DNA of 64,000 bases from JBBROS01 sp965260995 (GTDB taxonomy: Bacteria; Pseudomonadota; Alphaproteobacteria; Acetobacterales; Acetobacteraceae): positions 248,001 to 312,000 of the forward strand of contig CBDHCD010000003.1 of the NCBI GenBank assembly GCA_965260995.1, written 5' to 3'. Below the pieces are notes generated by a model. The model did no database searches, had not been told where the DNA came from, and was given only the letters and a program-made list of their open reading frames with translations. Positions within the stretch are counted from its first letter, which is position 1, and each line of letters starts with the position of its first letter. The translations under genes were made by a program, and so were the position numbers. Positions 28,109-37,049 of the stretch are shown piece by piece.

Positions 28109-28612
28109 ATGTCCGACAACCAGAACCAGCCGCCGGCCCCGCAGCAGGCGCAGCCGCTCGTGGTCAACATCCAGTACGTCAAGGACCTCTCCTTCGAGGT
28201 GCCGAACGCGCCCGCCATTTACAGCACGCTGCGCAGCCAGCCGAACGTCAACATCAACCTCGACGTCAACGCCCGCCGCCTGCAGGACGGCCAGGACGTG
28301 TTCGAGGTCACGCTCCAGATCAAGGCCGAGGCCACCGAGCCCACCACCGGCGCCAACGGCTCCGAGCCGTCGCCCGTGTTCATCGCCGAGCTGGCCTACT
28401 GCGGCGTCTTCACCCTGACCGGCGTGCCGGAGGACACCGTGGAGCCGGTGCTGCTGGTGGAGTGCCCGCGCTTGCTGTTCCCCTACGCCCGCAACATCCT
28501 CGCCGACGTCACCCGGGACGGCGGCTTCCCGCCCGTCCTGCTCCAGCCGATCGACTTCGTCGCCTTGTGGCAGAGCCGCCGCGCGCCGCAGCAGCAGCCC
28601 GCCCAGGCCTGA
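28109..28612 (+). CDS. secB: Protein-export chaperone SecB
   Basis: 167-aa cytosolic chaperone that keeps preproteins unfolded for SecA. Typical SecB segments are VKDLSFEVPNAP, FIAELAYCGVFTL and ECPRLLFPYARNILADVTRDGGFPP. The ATG at 28109 follows CGGGAAA. Convergent with dnaQ, as in many alphaproteobacteria, and separated from it by a strong inverted repeat. Confidence 0.96.
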   Translation: MSDNQNQPPAPQQAQPLVVNIQYVKDLSFEVPNAPAIYSTLRSQPNVNINLDVNARRLQDGQDVFEVTLQIKAEATEPTTGANGSEPSPVFIAELAYCGVFTLTGVPEDTVEPVLLVECPRLLFPYARNILADVTRDGGFPPVLLQPIDFVALWQSRRAPQQQPAQA

Positions 28613-28645
28613 CGCGAGGATCGCCGCTCCCTCGGCCCCGATGCC

Positions 28646-28663
28646 CCAGGGCCAAGGCCCTGG
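28646..28663. terminator. Inverted repeat between convergent secB and dnaQ
   Basis: CCAGGGCC-AA-GGCCCTGG is a perfect 8-bp stem with a 2-nt loop in the 53-nt gap between the two stop codons. It has no strong T-tract on either side. A bidirectional terminator is likely from position but not certain. Confidence 0.5.
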
Positions 28664-28665
28664 CC

Positions 28666-29343
28666 TCAGCTAAGCCAGATCGGTTCCTTGATCCGCGCCA
28701 CGAACGCTTCGTGCCGCGCCAAAGCCTCGGCGTCGGGCACCACCAGCCGAGGCGTGCGCGGCCCGGCCGGCGCGTAGCTCACCGCCGGCCCCCGCCCGCC
28801 GTTCTCGTCGGCCAGCAGCAGCCCCCGCTGCCGCCCGCCTGTCAGCTCCAGGTACACCTGCGCCAGCAGCTTGCAGTCCAGCAGCGCGTTGTGGCTGGTC
28901 CGCTCGCTCAGGTCGATCGCGAACCGACGGCACAGCGCGTCGAGGCTGTTCGGCATCCCCGGGAACCGTGCCTTGGCCAAGGCCAGCGTGTCGACCATCC
29001 GCCCCCGGTCAAGCGGCGGCAAAGCCAGCCGCGACAACTCCGCGTCGAGGAAGCCGAAGTCGAACGGCGCGTTGTGCGCCACCAGCGGCGCGGCGCCGAT
29101 GAAATCGAGCAACCCGTCCACGATCTCGGCGAAACGCGGCTTGCCCGCCAGGTCCGCCCGCGTGAACCCGTGCACCCGCGTCGCCTCCGATGGAATGTCC
29201 CGGTCAGGGTCGATCAGCACGTGGAACGTCCGCCCCGTCGGCAGCTCCCGCACCAGTTCGAGGCAAGCGACCTCGATCACCCGGTCGCCGGTCTGCGGGT
29301 CGAGCCCGGTCGTCTCGGTGTCGAACAGCACGGAACGGCTCAT
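28666..29343 (-). CDS. dnaQ: DNA polymerase III epsilon subunit (proofreading exonuclease)
   Basis: 225-aa DEDDh 3'-5' exonuclease. ExoI VLFDTETTGLDP, ExoII VAHNAPFDFGFLDAEL and ExoIII SERTSHNALLDCKLLAQVY, with catalytic Asp, Glu, Asp and His. Its ATG overlaps the stop of coaE (ATGA), so it is translationally coupled at the end of an aroE-coaE-dnaQ operon. Confidence 0.95.
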   Translation of the reverse strand: MSRSVLFDTETTGLDPQTGDRVIEVACLELVRELPTGRTFHVLIDPDRDIPSEATRVHGFTRADLAGKPRFAEIVDGLLDFIGAAPLVAHNAPFDFGFLDAELSRLALPPLDRGRMVDTLALAKARFPGMPNSLDALCRRFAIDLSERTSHNALLDCKLLAQVYLELTGGRQRGLLLADENGGRGPAVSYAPAGPRTPRLVVPDAEALARHEAFVARIKEPIWLS

Positions 29344-29927
29344 CGGCGGATCTCCCGGATCAGGCGCTGCAACTGGCGGTGCGCGTGATACCGCGACAGC
29401 CCGGTCCGCACCACCACGTCGGCCCGGCGGCGCTTCTCCCCGTCCGGCATCTGCCGCGCGATGATGGCCGCGATCTGCGCCTCGCTCATCCGCCGCCGCG
29501 CCCGCACCCGCGCGCGCTGGACGGAAGCGGGCGCCGACACCACCACCACCTGGTCCACCCGCGCCTCGCCCCCGGTTTCCAGCAGCAGCGGGATGTCGAG
29601 CACCGCCGCCCGGCGCCCGGCCCGCCGCGCCGCCGCCAGGAACCGCCGCTCGCCCTCGCGCACCATCGGGTGCAGGATGCGCTCCAGCCGGGTCATGGCC
29701 GCCGGGTCGCCGACGACGGCCGCGCGCAACCGCCCCCGGTCCACCGCGCCGTCCACCACGCTCCCCGGGAACGCCGCCCCGATCGGGCGCACCGCCCGCC
29801 CGCCGCGCGCCTGCAGCCGGTGCACCTCGGCGTCGGCGTCGAACACCGGCAGCCCGGCCCGGCGAAACGCCGCCGCCGCGGTCGACTTGCCCATCCCGAT
29901 CCCGCCCGTCAAGCCGATCACCTTCAT
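29340..29927 (-). CDS. coaE: Dephospho-CoA kinase
   Basis: 195 aa. Last step of coenzyme A synthesis: dephospho-CoA plus ATP gives CoA. Walker A GLTGGIGMGKSTAAAAF at the N-terminus, then PVFDADAEVH (substrate Asp), HPMVREGERRF and VLDIPLLLETGGE. It overlaps both neighbours by ATGA. Confidence 0.95.
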   Translation of the reverse strand: MKVIGLTGGIGMGKSTAAAAFRRAGLPVFDADAEVHRLQARGGRAVRPIGAAFPGSVVDGAVDRGRLRAAVVGDPAAMTRLERILHPMVREGERRFLAAARRAGRRAAVLDIPLLLETGGEARVDQVVVVSAPASVQRARVRARRRMSEAQIAAIIARQMPDGEKRRRADVVVRTGLSRYHAHRQLQRLIREIRR

Positions 29928-30754
29928 CCGTCCAGCACGGCATCCTGCAACGCCCGGTCCACCGTCGGCGTCACCCCGAACCAGGCGGCGAAGCCCGGCG
30001 CGGCCTGGTGCAGCAGCATCCCGATCCCGCCCACCGTCGCCAGCCCCCGCGCCCGCGCCTCGGCCAGCAACGCCGTTTCCAGCGGCGCGTAAACGATGTC
30101 CGCCACCACCAGCCCCGGCCCGGCCTGATCGAGCGGCATCGCCAGCCCCGGCTGCCCGGTCATGCCGAGCTGCGTCGTGTTGACCAGCAACGCCTGTCCC
30201 GCCAGCGCCGCGCCTTTCTCGTCCCACGCGACGGTGCGAAGGCCGGGCAGGGCGGCGGCCAGCGCGTCCGCCCGCTCGGCGGTGCGGTTGCTGACGCTCA
30301 CCACCGCCCCCGCGTCCATCAGCGCCGCCGCGATCGCCCGCGCCCCCCCGCCGGCGCCGAGCAGCAGCGCCGGCCCCGCCGTCGGATCGACCCCGTGCGC
30401 CCGCAGGTTGGCCACGAACCCGGCCCCGTCGGTGTTGCTGCCCGCGATCCCGTCCGCCCCGAACACGAGCGTGTTCACGGCCCCCGCCCGCGTCGCCGAG
30501 CTGTCCAGCCGGTCGCACAACGCCATCACCGCCTGCTTGTGCGGCAGCGTCACGTTCAGCCCGGCGAACCCGGCCGCCCGCAGCCCCCGCACCGCCGCCT
30601 CCAGGTCCTCCGGCCGCACCGGCAGCGGCACGTAGCCCCCGTCGATGCCGTGCCGCGCCAGCCAATGCCCGTGCAGCCGCGGCGAGCGCGAGTGCGACAC
30701 CGGCCACCCGATCACGCCCGCCAGCCGCGCGCTCCCGCTCAACTCCGGCATCAT
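29924..30754 (-). CDS. aroE: Shikimate dehydrogenase
   Basis: NADP-dependent reduction of 3-dehydroshikimate to shikimate in aromatic amino-acid synthesis. About 276 aa. Substrate-binding GWPVSHSRSPRLH and catalytic Lys in NVTLPHKQAVM, then AGSNTDGAGF and dinucleotide motif LLGAGGGARAI. The start ATGATG at 30754/30751 has GGGAGAA directly upstream; a longer frame from 30811 lacks this. First gene of the operon; maf and hemE, often beside it, are not in this window. Confidence 0.94.
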   Translation of the reverse strand: MMPELSGSARLAGVIGWPVSHSRSPRLHGHWLARHGIDGGYVPLPVRPEDLEAAVRGLRAAGFAGLNVTLPHKQAVMALCDRLDSSATRAGAVNTLVFGADGIAGSNTDGAGFVANLRAHGVDPTAGPALLLGAGGGARAIAAALMDAGAVVSVSNRTAERADALAAALPGLRTVAWDEKGAALAGQALLVNTTQLGMTGQPGLAMPLDQAGPGLVVADIVYAPLETALLAEARARGLATVGGIGMLLHQAAPGFAAWFGVTPTVDRALQDAVLDG

Positions 30755-30972
30755 TTCTCCCGCCCTGATGCGAAGCCCAGCATTCGGTGCGCCGGCCCGA
30801 TGGTCAAGCAAGTCTGGCAGGGCCGTCCCGTCGCCTGCGGTTGCGCCTGTGCCCTATATGTCGAACACCTCGGCTTTCCGTCGCCGTCGACGCAACTGCA
30901 TGAACGTACCGCGTTAACGCTGCTTCGAGCGTCGGCCACCCGGCCGCGAACCTGAGCGTAAGGAACCTGATC

Positions 30973-31872
30973 ATGGCCCTGCAACCCGGCTACATGCCTG
31001 CCGGCACGACCACCGAAGCCGTCGTGCCCGATGACCAGCGCACCTTCTTCCGCAACCGCGCGGCCTGGGGCGCGATCTTCGCCGGCATGGTGACCGCCCT
31101 CGTGCTGCAGGTTCTGCTCAACATGCTCGGCCTCGGCATCGGCGCGTCGACGCTCGACGCCTGGAACACCGGCGACAACCCCTCTGTCTCGGCCTTCTCG
31201 ACCAGCGCCGGCATCTTTTGGGCCGTCTCCGGCATCGTAGCATCGCTGATCGGCGGCATCGTTGCTGGCCGCCTGTGCGGCTCGTCGGACGCCAACGTCG
31301 CCCGCTGGCACGGCTTCGTGTCCTGGGCCGCGACGACCCTCCTCGTGTTCTATCTCCTCACCTCCGCCGTCGGCGGCCTGATCGGCGGCGCTTTCAACGC
31401 TCTCGGCAGCACCATCGGCGGCATTGGCAAGGGCGCTGCCTCGGCAGTGTCCGGCGTCGCGCAGAACACCAACGGTGACGCGCTGCAAGCGCAGGTCCGC
31501 CGCTTGGTCAATCCGACCGACGCGCAGAACGCGCAGGACGATGTCGTCGCCTATCTCCGCGCCAGCATCGCCGGTAACCAGTCCGAGGCGGACGCCGCGC
31601 GAGAGCGGGCTGTCAACAGCCTGGCCACCGCCGCCAACATCAGCCCCGATGAGGCCCGCACCCGCTTGCAGCAGGCGCAGCAACAGGCGACGGAAGCCGC
31701 CCAGACCGCCAAGACCAAGGCGCAGCAAGTCGCCGAGGCTACTCGCAAGAGCGTTGCCACCGGCAGCATCTACGGTGTCGTCGCCCTGGTGCTGGGCGCG
31801 CTCGCGGCGTTCCTGGGCGGTGGCTTCGGCGTTCCGCGCCGTGAGACCACCGTGGTCCGGGCCGACCGCTGA
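30973..31872 (+). CDS. Membrane protein of unknown function (often labelled PhnA-like)
   Basis: 299 aa. Transmembrane helices at about residues 33-58, 75-95, 113-135 and 255-280. Between them a long glycine/alanine linker and a helical, glutamine-rich region (RTRLQQAQQQATEAAQTAK) probably form a coiled coil. The C-terminal GVPRRETTVVRADR is charged. AAGGAA lies upstream of the ATG. I do not know a role. Base composition is milder than in neighbouring genes. Confidence 0.7.
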   Translation: MALQPGYMPAGTTTEAVVPDDQRTFFRNRAAWGAIFAGMVTALVLQVLLNMLGLGIGASTLDAWNTGDNPSVSAFSTSAGIFWAVSGIVASLIGGIVAGRLCGSSDANVARWHGFVSWAATTLLVFYLLTSAVGGLIGGAFNALGSTIGGIGKGAASAVSGVAQNTNGDALQAQVRRLVNPTDAQNAQDDVVAYLRASIAGNQSEADAARERAVNSLATAANISPDEARTRLQQAQQQATEAAQTAKTKAQQVAEATRKSVATGSIYGVVALVLGALAAFLGGGFGVPRRETTVVRADR

Positions 31873-31923
31873 CGCCCGCTTGATCGCCCGTCCTGCCGCG
31901 GCCCTGGTGCCGCGGCAGACGAA

Positions 31924-32745
31924 TTGACCTCGGACCTCGACCTCCCGCCCTTGCGGGAGGTCGTCGCACGTCACGGGCTCGACGCTCGCAAGTCGCTCGG
32001 CCAGCACTTCCTGTTCGACCCGGCGACCACCGACCGCATCGCCGCCCTCGCCGGCCCGTTCGACGGCCGCCACGTCGTCGAAGTCGGCCCCGGTCCCGGC
32101 GGTCTCACCCGCTCGCTGCTTCGGACGCCGGCGGATGCCGTTCTCGCCGTTGAGTTCGATCGCCGCGCCATCGCTGCCCTTGCCGAACTGCAGGCCACCT
32201 ATCCCGGCCGCCTCGCCATCCGCGAAGCCGATGCCCTGCGCCTCGACCTCGCCGACCTCGTTCCCGCCCCCCGGGTGCTGGCCGCCAACCTGCCCTACAA
32301 CGTCGCCACTCCCTTGCTCGTCGGTTGGCTGCGCCAGGCGGCCTGTTGGGAGCGCATGACGTTGATGTTCCAGCTCGAAGTGGCCGAACGCATCTGCGCC
32401 GCCCCCGGCGCCCCGGCGTTCGGCCGCCTCAGCGTGCTCGCCGGCTGGACCTGCCAGGTCGCCATGCTGCTGCGCTTGCCGCCGGGCGCGTTCGTGCCGC
32501 CACCCAAGGTCTGGTCGGCCGTCGTCGGCTTGGTGCCCAATCCTGGGCAGCCCCCGCCCACGCTGTTCCGCGCCATGGAGCGCCTGACCGCCGCCGCCTT
32601 TGGCCAGCGCCGCAAGATGCTCCGCGGCAGCCTACGGTCCCTCGGTGGCGAAGCCCTGCTATCCCGCGCTGGCATCGACCCGGTCCGCCGCGCCGAAACG
32701 CTGACGATCGCCGAATGGGACCGCCTGGTTCGCCTTCTGCCTTGA
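31924..32745 (+). CDS. rsmA: 16S rRNA dimethyladenosine transferase
   Basis: 273 aa; dimethylates the two adjacent adenines near the 3' end of 16S rRNA. SAM-binding VVEVGPGPGGLTRSLL and catalytic NLPYNVATPLL (NxPY). KSLGQHFLFDP at the N-terminus is diagnostic. The only in-frame start near the N-terminus is TTG at 31924, without a clear ribosome-binding site. It ends one nt before the convergent DUF1489 gene. Confidence 0.95.
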   Translation: MTSDLDLPPLREVVARHGLDARKSLGQHFLFDPATTDRIAALAGPFDGRHVVEVGPGPGGLTRSLLRTPADAVLAVEFDRRAIAALAELQATYPGRLAIREADALRLDLADLVPAPRVLAANLPYNVATPLLVGWLRQAACWERMTLMFQLEVAERICAAPGAPAFGRLSVLAGWTCQVAMLLRLPPGAFVPPPKVWSAVVGLVPNPGQPPPTLFRAMERLTAAAFGQRRKMLRGSLRSLGGEALLSRAGIDPVRRAETLTIAEWDRLVRLLP

Positions 32746-32746
32746 A

Positions 32747-33163
32747 CTATAGCAGGCAGAGCGCCCGCAACTCATTGCGCAACACCGTCGGCATGGCATC
32801 CGGGCCGAGGTCTCGCGCCGTCAGGTCGGGCGGCGCGTCGGCGGCTTCGAGGTAACGCCAGCCCTGGAACGCCTTGGTCGGCCGCCCTTCCACCTGCACC
32901 AGCGCCGGGTCGAGCACCAGCCTGGTGCAGCGCGAGCCATCCTCCCAGCGGTCATCGCTGATGGCCACCACGAGCTGCCGCACCAGCATCGTCCCCGCCA
33001 CCACCCAGTAGATGCTGCCCCCGTCCGTCACTTCCTCGGCCCGGCGCGGCATGTGACGGGTCTGGTGCCGCAGCGGCGAGGCGGCCGCCAGCCGGTCCGC
33101 CTGCGCCCGGCGCAAGTGGGCGATGTCGCGAATGCCTACGGCCAGCTTCGTCAAATGCAGCAT
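32747..33163 (-). CDS. DUF1489 family protein
   Basis: 138 aa, soluble. Family features include MLHLTKLAVGIRDIAHL at the start, GSIYWVVAGTMLVRQ and the closing LRALCLL. The family is nearly restricted to alphaproteobacteria and has no assigned function. Start ATG at 33163 with a weak ribosome site. Tail-to-tail with rsmA and head-to-head with aapJ. Confidence 0.88.
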   Translation of the reverse strand: MLHLTKLAVGIRDIAHLRRAQADRLAAASPLRHQTRHMPRRAEEVTDGGSIYWVVAGTMLVRQLVVAISDDRWEDGSRCTRLVLDPALVQVEGRPTKAFQGWRYLEAADAPPDLTARDLGPDAMPTVLRNELRALCLL

Positions 33164-33325
33164 GAGCGAGCATTAAAGGCGTGTCCCTTCACCCCGCAAG
33201 ACCGCTCCCGAAACGGTCCCGCGTGAAGAAATCATCACGGCCCATTGATCTCCCGCCGTGCTTTCAGCACATTGCAGCCCTTCGCGGGGCGCAGACCCCC
33301 ACACGCACAGGAGGACCATGACCCG

Positions 33326-34357
33326 ATGAGGATGACATTCACGCTCGGCGCCGCGGCGCTGCTGGCCGGCGCCGCCGCGCTGGCCACGCCGGCCCGGGCC
33401 CAGGGCAGCGGCTCGGCCACCATCGACAACATCAAATCCCGCGGCGAGCTGGTCTGCGGCGTGTCCACCGGCGTCGCCGGGTTCTCGCTGGCCAACAGCA
33501 AGGGCGTCTGGGAAGGCATCGACGTCGACACCTGCCGCGCCGTTGCCGCCGCCATCCTCGGCAACGGCGACAAGGTGCGCTTCGTCCCCACCACCACGAC
33601 CAACCGCTTCACCGCCCTGCAATCGGGCGAGATCGATCTCCTGGTCCGCAGCACCACCTGGACTCTCGGCCGCGAGGCCAACCTCGGCCTCGAGTTCGCC
33701 GGCGTCAATTTCTACGACGGCACCGGCTTCATGGTGAAGACGGCGCTCGGCGTGAAGTCGGCCAAGGACCTCAGCGGCGCCACCATCTGCGTCCAGCCCG
33801 GCACCAGCACCGAACTCGCGGTCGCGGACTACTTCCGCGAGAACAAGATGACGTTCACGCCGATCCTGATCCAAGACCTGGCCGAGATCCGCAACTCCTA
33901 CTTCTCCGGCCGCTGCGACGTTTACTCGACCGACCTGTCCGGCCTCGCCTCCACCCGCTACCAGCAAGGACCGAAGGCGGAGGAGCACGTCCTGCTGCCC
34001 GAGATCATCAGCAAGGAGCCGCTCGGCTTGATGGTCCGCAAGGGTGACGACAAGTACTTCGACCTGGTGCGCTGGACTCTGTTCGCCCTGTTCTCGGCCG
34101 AGGAGAACAAGATCACCCAGGCCAACGTCGAGGAGATGGAGAAATCCACCGCCCCCGACATCAAGCGCCTGCTCGGCAGCGAGGGCGAGCTCGGCAAGGC
34201 GCTCGGCGTCGACAACCGCTGGGCCGTCAACGTGATCAAAGCCGTCGGCAACTACGGCGAGATCTGGGAGCGCGACATCACGCCCCTCGGCATCCCGCGC
34301 GGCATCAACAACCTGTGGAACAAGGGCGGCCTGCACTACCCGCCGCCGTTCCGTTGA
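33326..34357 (+). CDS. aapJ: General L-amino-acid ABC transporter binding protein
   Basis: 343-aa periplasmic receptor of the broad-specificity Aap importer. Signal peptide MRMTFTLGAAALLAGAAALA with ARA cleavage; mature motifs GELVCGVSTGVAGFSL and IDVDTCRAVAAAILG. CAGGAGGA lies about 10 nt upstream. A decoy ATG at 33318 (ATG ACC CGA TGA) overlaps the real start, so a 3-codon leader precedes it. A perfect terminator follows the gene, before aapQ. Confidence 0.95.
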   Translation: MRMTFTLGAAALLAGAAALATPARAQGSGSATIDNIKSRGELVCGVSTGVAGFSLANSKGVWEGIDVDTCRAVAAAILGNGDKVRFVPTTTTNRFTALQSGEIDLLVRSTTWTLGREANLGLEFAGVNFYDGTGFMVKTALGVKSAKDLSGATICVQPGTSTELAVADYFRENKMTFTPILIQDLAEIRNSYFSGRCDVYSTDLSGLASTRYQQGPKAEEHVLLPEIISKEPLGLMVRKGDDKYFDLVRWTLFALFSAEENKITQANVEEMEKSTAPDIKRLLGSEGELGKALGVDNRWAVNVIKAVGNYGEIWERDITPLGIPRGINNLWNKGGLHYPPPFR

Positions 34358-34376
34358 TCACCTGCTTCTGAAACGA

Positions 34377-34405
34377 GCCGCTCCGGCATCCGGGGCGGCT
34401 TTTTT
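34377..34405 (+). terminator. Rho-independent terminator between aapJ and aapQ
   Basis: A 10-bp stem GCCGCTCCGG/CCGGGGCGGC (one T-G wobble) with loop CAT is followed by six Ts. It lies 20 nt after the aapJ stop and about 0.2 kb before aapQ. It probably stops most transcripts, giving binding protein in excess over the permease and ATPase. The following 206 nt (34406-34611) hold no gene. Confidence 0.88.
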
Positions 34406-34611
34406 CTGGCCCCCTGCCCCGATGCGCATTGCCCTGCGCCGCATGTTGCATTCAAATGCCAGCCATGCGCCGCGAAATGCGCTGGACCACTCTCGTTTGC
34501 CTGTTGTTTGCACGTTCTTTGCATGTTGCCCGCAGGGATGCTTTCGCCGCGGGGTCGAGACCGCCTGAATATGTCGGAGCGCCGCCCTGAGCGGGGCTGG
34601 AGGGTTTGCCA

Positions 34612-35823
34612 ATGTCCGGAGCGACCATCGACCCGCGCCTGCAGCCGGCGCGCCGCGCACCCAAGAAGGCGATGCAGTTCCGTTGGTCGGACCCCAGATT
34701 CCGCAACATCGTCTGGCAGGCGCTGATCTTCGGCATCGTCGGCCTGATCGCCTGGTATCTGATCTCCAACACCAGCAAGAACCTCGAAGCCCGCCGCATC
34801 GCCACCGGGTTCGACTTCCTGTCCCGCACCGCCGGCATCCCGATCGGCGAACACATCCTGCCCTATAACCCGGCCGTCAACACCTACGGTTGGGCCATGC
34901 TCATCGGCATCCTCAACACCTTGAAGGTCGCCGTCGTCGGCATCCTGCTGACCACCATCCTGGGCGTGCTGATCGGCGTCGCCCGCCTGTCCAATAACTG
35001 GCTGGTCGCCAAGGTCTCCGCCGCCTACGTCGAGTTCCTGCGCGACATCCCGCTGCTGCTGCAACTGCTGTTCTGGTACACCGCCCTGCAAACCCTGCCG
35101 TCGCCGCGCCAAGCCTTCCATCCGCTGCCCGGCGTTTTCCTGTCCAACCGCGGCGTCAAGCTGCCGACTATCGAGTGGGTGCCCGAGCTGTGGTGGGTGA
35201 TCGGCGCCTTCCTGGTCGGCGCGCTCGGCACCATCCTGTGGTCCAGGACCGCCGACCGCCGCCAGGACGCGACCGGCGTCCGTCCCCGCGTCTGGCCGGT
35301 CGGCCTCGGCCTGATGCTCGCCCTCCCGGCCATCGTCTGGGCCGCGGTCGGAGCGCCCTTCACTCCCGACGTGCCGGAGCTGGGCGGCTTCAACTTCCGC
35401 GGCGGCCTGACCGTCAGCCCCGAATACGGGGCGCTCACCTTCGGCCTCGTGGTCTACACCGCTGCCTACATCGCCGAGATCGTCCGCTCCGGCATCCTCG
35501 CCGTCCCGCGTGGCCAATGGGAGGCCGCGGGCGCGCTCGGGCTGCGCTCCGGCCCGGTGCTGCGCAAGATCGTGCTGCCGCAAGCCATGCGCGTCATCAT
35601 CCCGCCGATGACCAGCCAGTACCTCAACCTGACCAAGAACAGCTCGCTCGCCGTCGCCATCGGCTTCCAGGACGTCGTCTCGATCGCCAGCACGACCCTC
35701 AACCAGACCGGCCAGGCCATCGAGGGCATCGCCCTCATCATGGCGGTCTACCTGACCATCAGCTTGTCGATCAGCCTGTTCATGAACTGGTACAACGCGC
35801 GCATCGCGCTGGTGGAGCGCTGA
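34612..35823 (+). CDS. aapQ: General L-amino-acid ABC transporter permease AapQ
   Basis: 403-aa inner-membrane permease of the HisM/GlnP group, enlarged as in AapQ by an insertion between helices. Core motif PRGQWEAAGALGLRSGPVLR (EAA loop). A TTG two codons earlier is in frame, but the ATG at 34612 has GGAGGG at good spacing. aapM starts 3 nt after its stop. Confidence 0.94.
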   Translation: MSGATIDPRLQPARRAPKKAMQFRWSDPRFRNIVWQALIFGIVGLIAWYLISNTSKNLEARRIATGFDFLSRTAGIPIGEHILPYNPAVNTYGWAMLIGILNTLKVAVVGILLTTILGVLIGVARLSNNWLVAKVSAAYVEFLRDIPLLLQLLFWYTALQTLPSPRQAFHPLPGVFLSNRGVKLPTIEWVPELWWVIGAFLVGALGTILWSRTADRRQDATGVRPRVWPVGLGLMLALPAIVWAAVGAPFTPDVPELGGFNFRGGLTVSPEYGALTFGLVVYTAAYIAEIVRSGILAVPRGQWEAAGALGLRSGPVLRKIVLPQAMRVIIPPMTSQYLNLTKNSSLAVAIGFQDVVSIASTTLNQTGQAIEGIALIMAVYLTISLSISLFMNWYNARIALVER

Positions 35824-35826
35824 GCC

Positions 35827-37011
35827 ATGTCCCAAACCACCGCCAGCCTGTCCGAGGCCGCCCGCGATCCCGTCCCCGCCCTGGCCGGCGTTCCCGCCGC
35901 CCCGGCCACCGCCCGCCCGCCGCCGCTCGCCGCCGGCGCCGGGCCGCTCGGCTGGGCGCGCGTCAACCTGTTCGGCTCGGTGTGGTCCTCGATCGTCACC
36001 CTCGTGCTCGGCATCCTGATCGCCAAGTGGGCCATCAGCATCGTGGACTGGGCCTTCGTCCGGGCCATCTGGACCGTGCCGCAGACCGCCAACGGCCCGG
36101 ACTCGTCCGTTTGCCGCGACACGCCCGGCGTCGGCGCTTGCTGGGCCGCCGTCGGCGAGAACTACCGTTTCATGCTGTTCGGTCGCTATCCCTACGTCGA
36201 GCAGTGGCGCCCGGCCCTCGTGGTCGCCCTGTTCATCGGCCTTTACGCGGTCTCAGCCATCCGCGCCTTCTGGCGTCCGGCGCTGTTCGGCATCTGGGTC
36301 ACGGTGCTCGCTGTCATCGGCGTGCTGATGTGGGGCGGCGTGTTCGGCCTTGAATACGTGCCGCAGGAAAGCTGGGGTGGCCTGCCGATCACCCTGATCC
36401 TCGCCACCTTCGGCCTCGCGCTCGCCTTCCCGCTCTCGCTCCTGGTGGCGTTGGGCCGCCGCTCCACCGAGTTGCCGGCCGTCCGCCTGCTCTGCGTCCT
36501 CTACGTCGAGCTGATCCGCGGCGTCCCGCTCATCACCCTGCTGTTCATGGCCAGCGTCATGTTCCCGCTGTTCATGCCGGCCGGCATCAACCCGGACAAG
36601 CTGCTGCGCGCCCAGGTCGCCTTCATCCTGTTCGCCGCCGCCTACCTGGCCGAGGTGGTGCGCGGCGGCCTGCAGGCCCTGCCCAAAGGCCAGTACGAGG
36701 CCGCCGACGCCCTCGGCCTCAGCTACTGGAAGAAGACCGGCTTCATCATCCTGCCGCAGGCCCTCCGCCTGGTGATCCCGCCCTTGGTCAACACCTTCAT
36801 CGGCTTCTTCAAGGACACCTCGCTGGTGCTGATCATCGGCATCTTCGACCTGCTGACCTCGGCCAAGGTCGCCATCACCGCCCCCGCCTGGCAGGCCTAC
36901 AGCACCGAGGTCTACATCGCGGTCGCGTTGATCTACTTCGTGTTCTGCTACGTCATGGCCCGCTACAGCCGCGGCCTGGAAGCCGAACTGAGCCGCGGCG
37001 TCCGCCGCTGA
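35827..37011 (+). CDS. aapM: General L-amino-acid ABC transporter permease AapM
   Basis: 394-aa partner permease. An N-terminal Pro/Ala-rich tail precedes the first helix; the EAA loop is PKGQYEAADALGLSYWKKTG. With AapQ it forms the membrane channel. Its final CGC TGA lies inside the first unit of a 14-bp tandem repeat that fills the gap to aapP. Confidence 0.94.
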   Translation: MSQTTASLSEAARDPVPALAGVPAAPATARPPPLAAGAGPLGWARVNLFGSVWSSIVTLVLGILIAKWAISIVDWAFVRAIWTVPQTANGPDSSVCRDTPGVGACWAAVGENYRFMLFGRYPYVEQWRPALVVALFIGLYAVSAIRAFWRPALFGIWVTVLAVIGVLMWGGVFGLEYVPQESWGGLPITLILATFGLALAFPLSLLVALGRRSTELPAVRLLCVLYVELIRGVPLITLLFMASVMFPLFMPAGINPDKLLRAQVAFILFAAAYLAEVVRGGLQALPKGQYEAADALGLSYWKKTGFIILPQALRLVIPPLVNTFIGFFKDTSLVLIIGIFDLLTSAKVAITAPAWQAYSTEVYIAVALIYFVFCYVMARYSRGLEAELSRGVRR

Positions 37012-37044
37012 CCCCACGCCGCTGATCCCCCGCCGCTGATCCAG
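37003..37044 (+). repeat. Three tandem 14-bp units between aapM and aapP
   Basis: CGCCGCTGACCCCA (37003), CGCCGCTGATCCCC (37017) and CGCCGCTGATCCAG (37031) run head to tail from the aapM stop to the aapP ribosome site. The units differ at two to four positions. It looks like slippage or duplication of the aapM 3' end; each unit keeps a TGA. Confidence 0.75.
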
Positions 37045-37049
37045 GAGAC

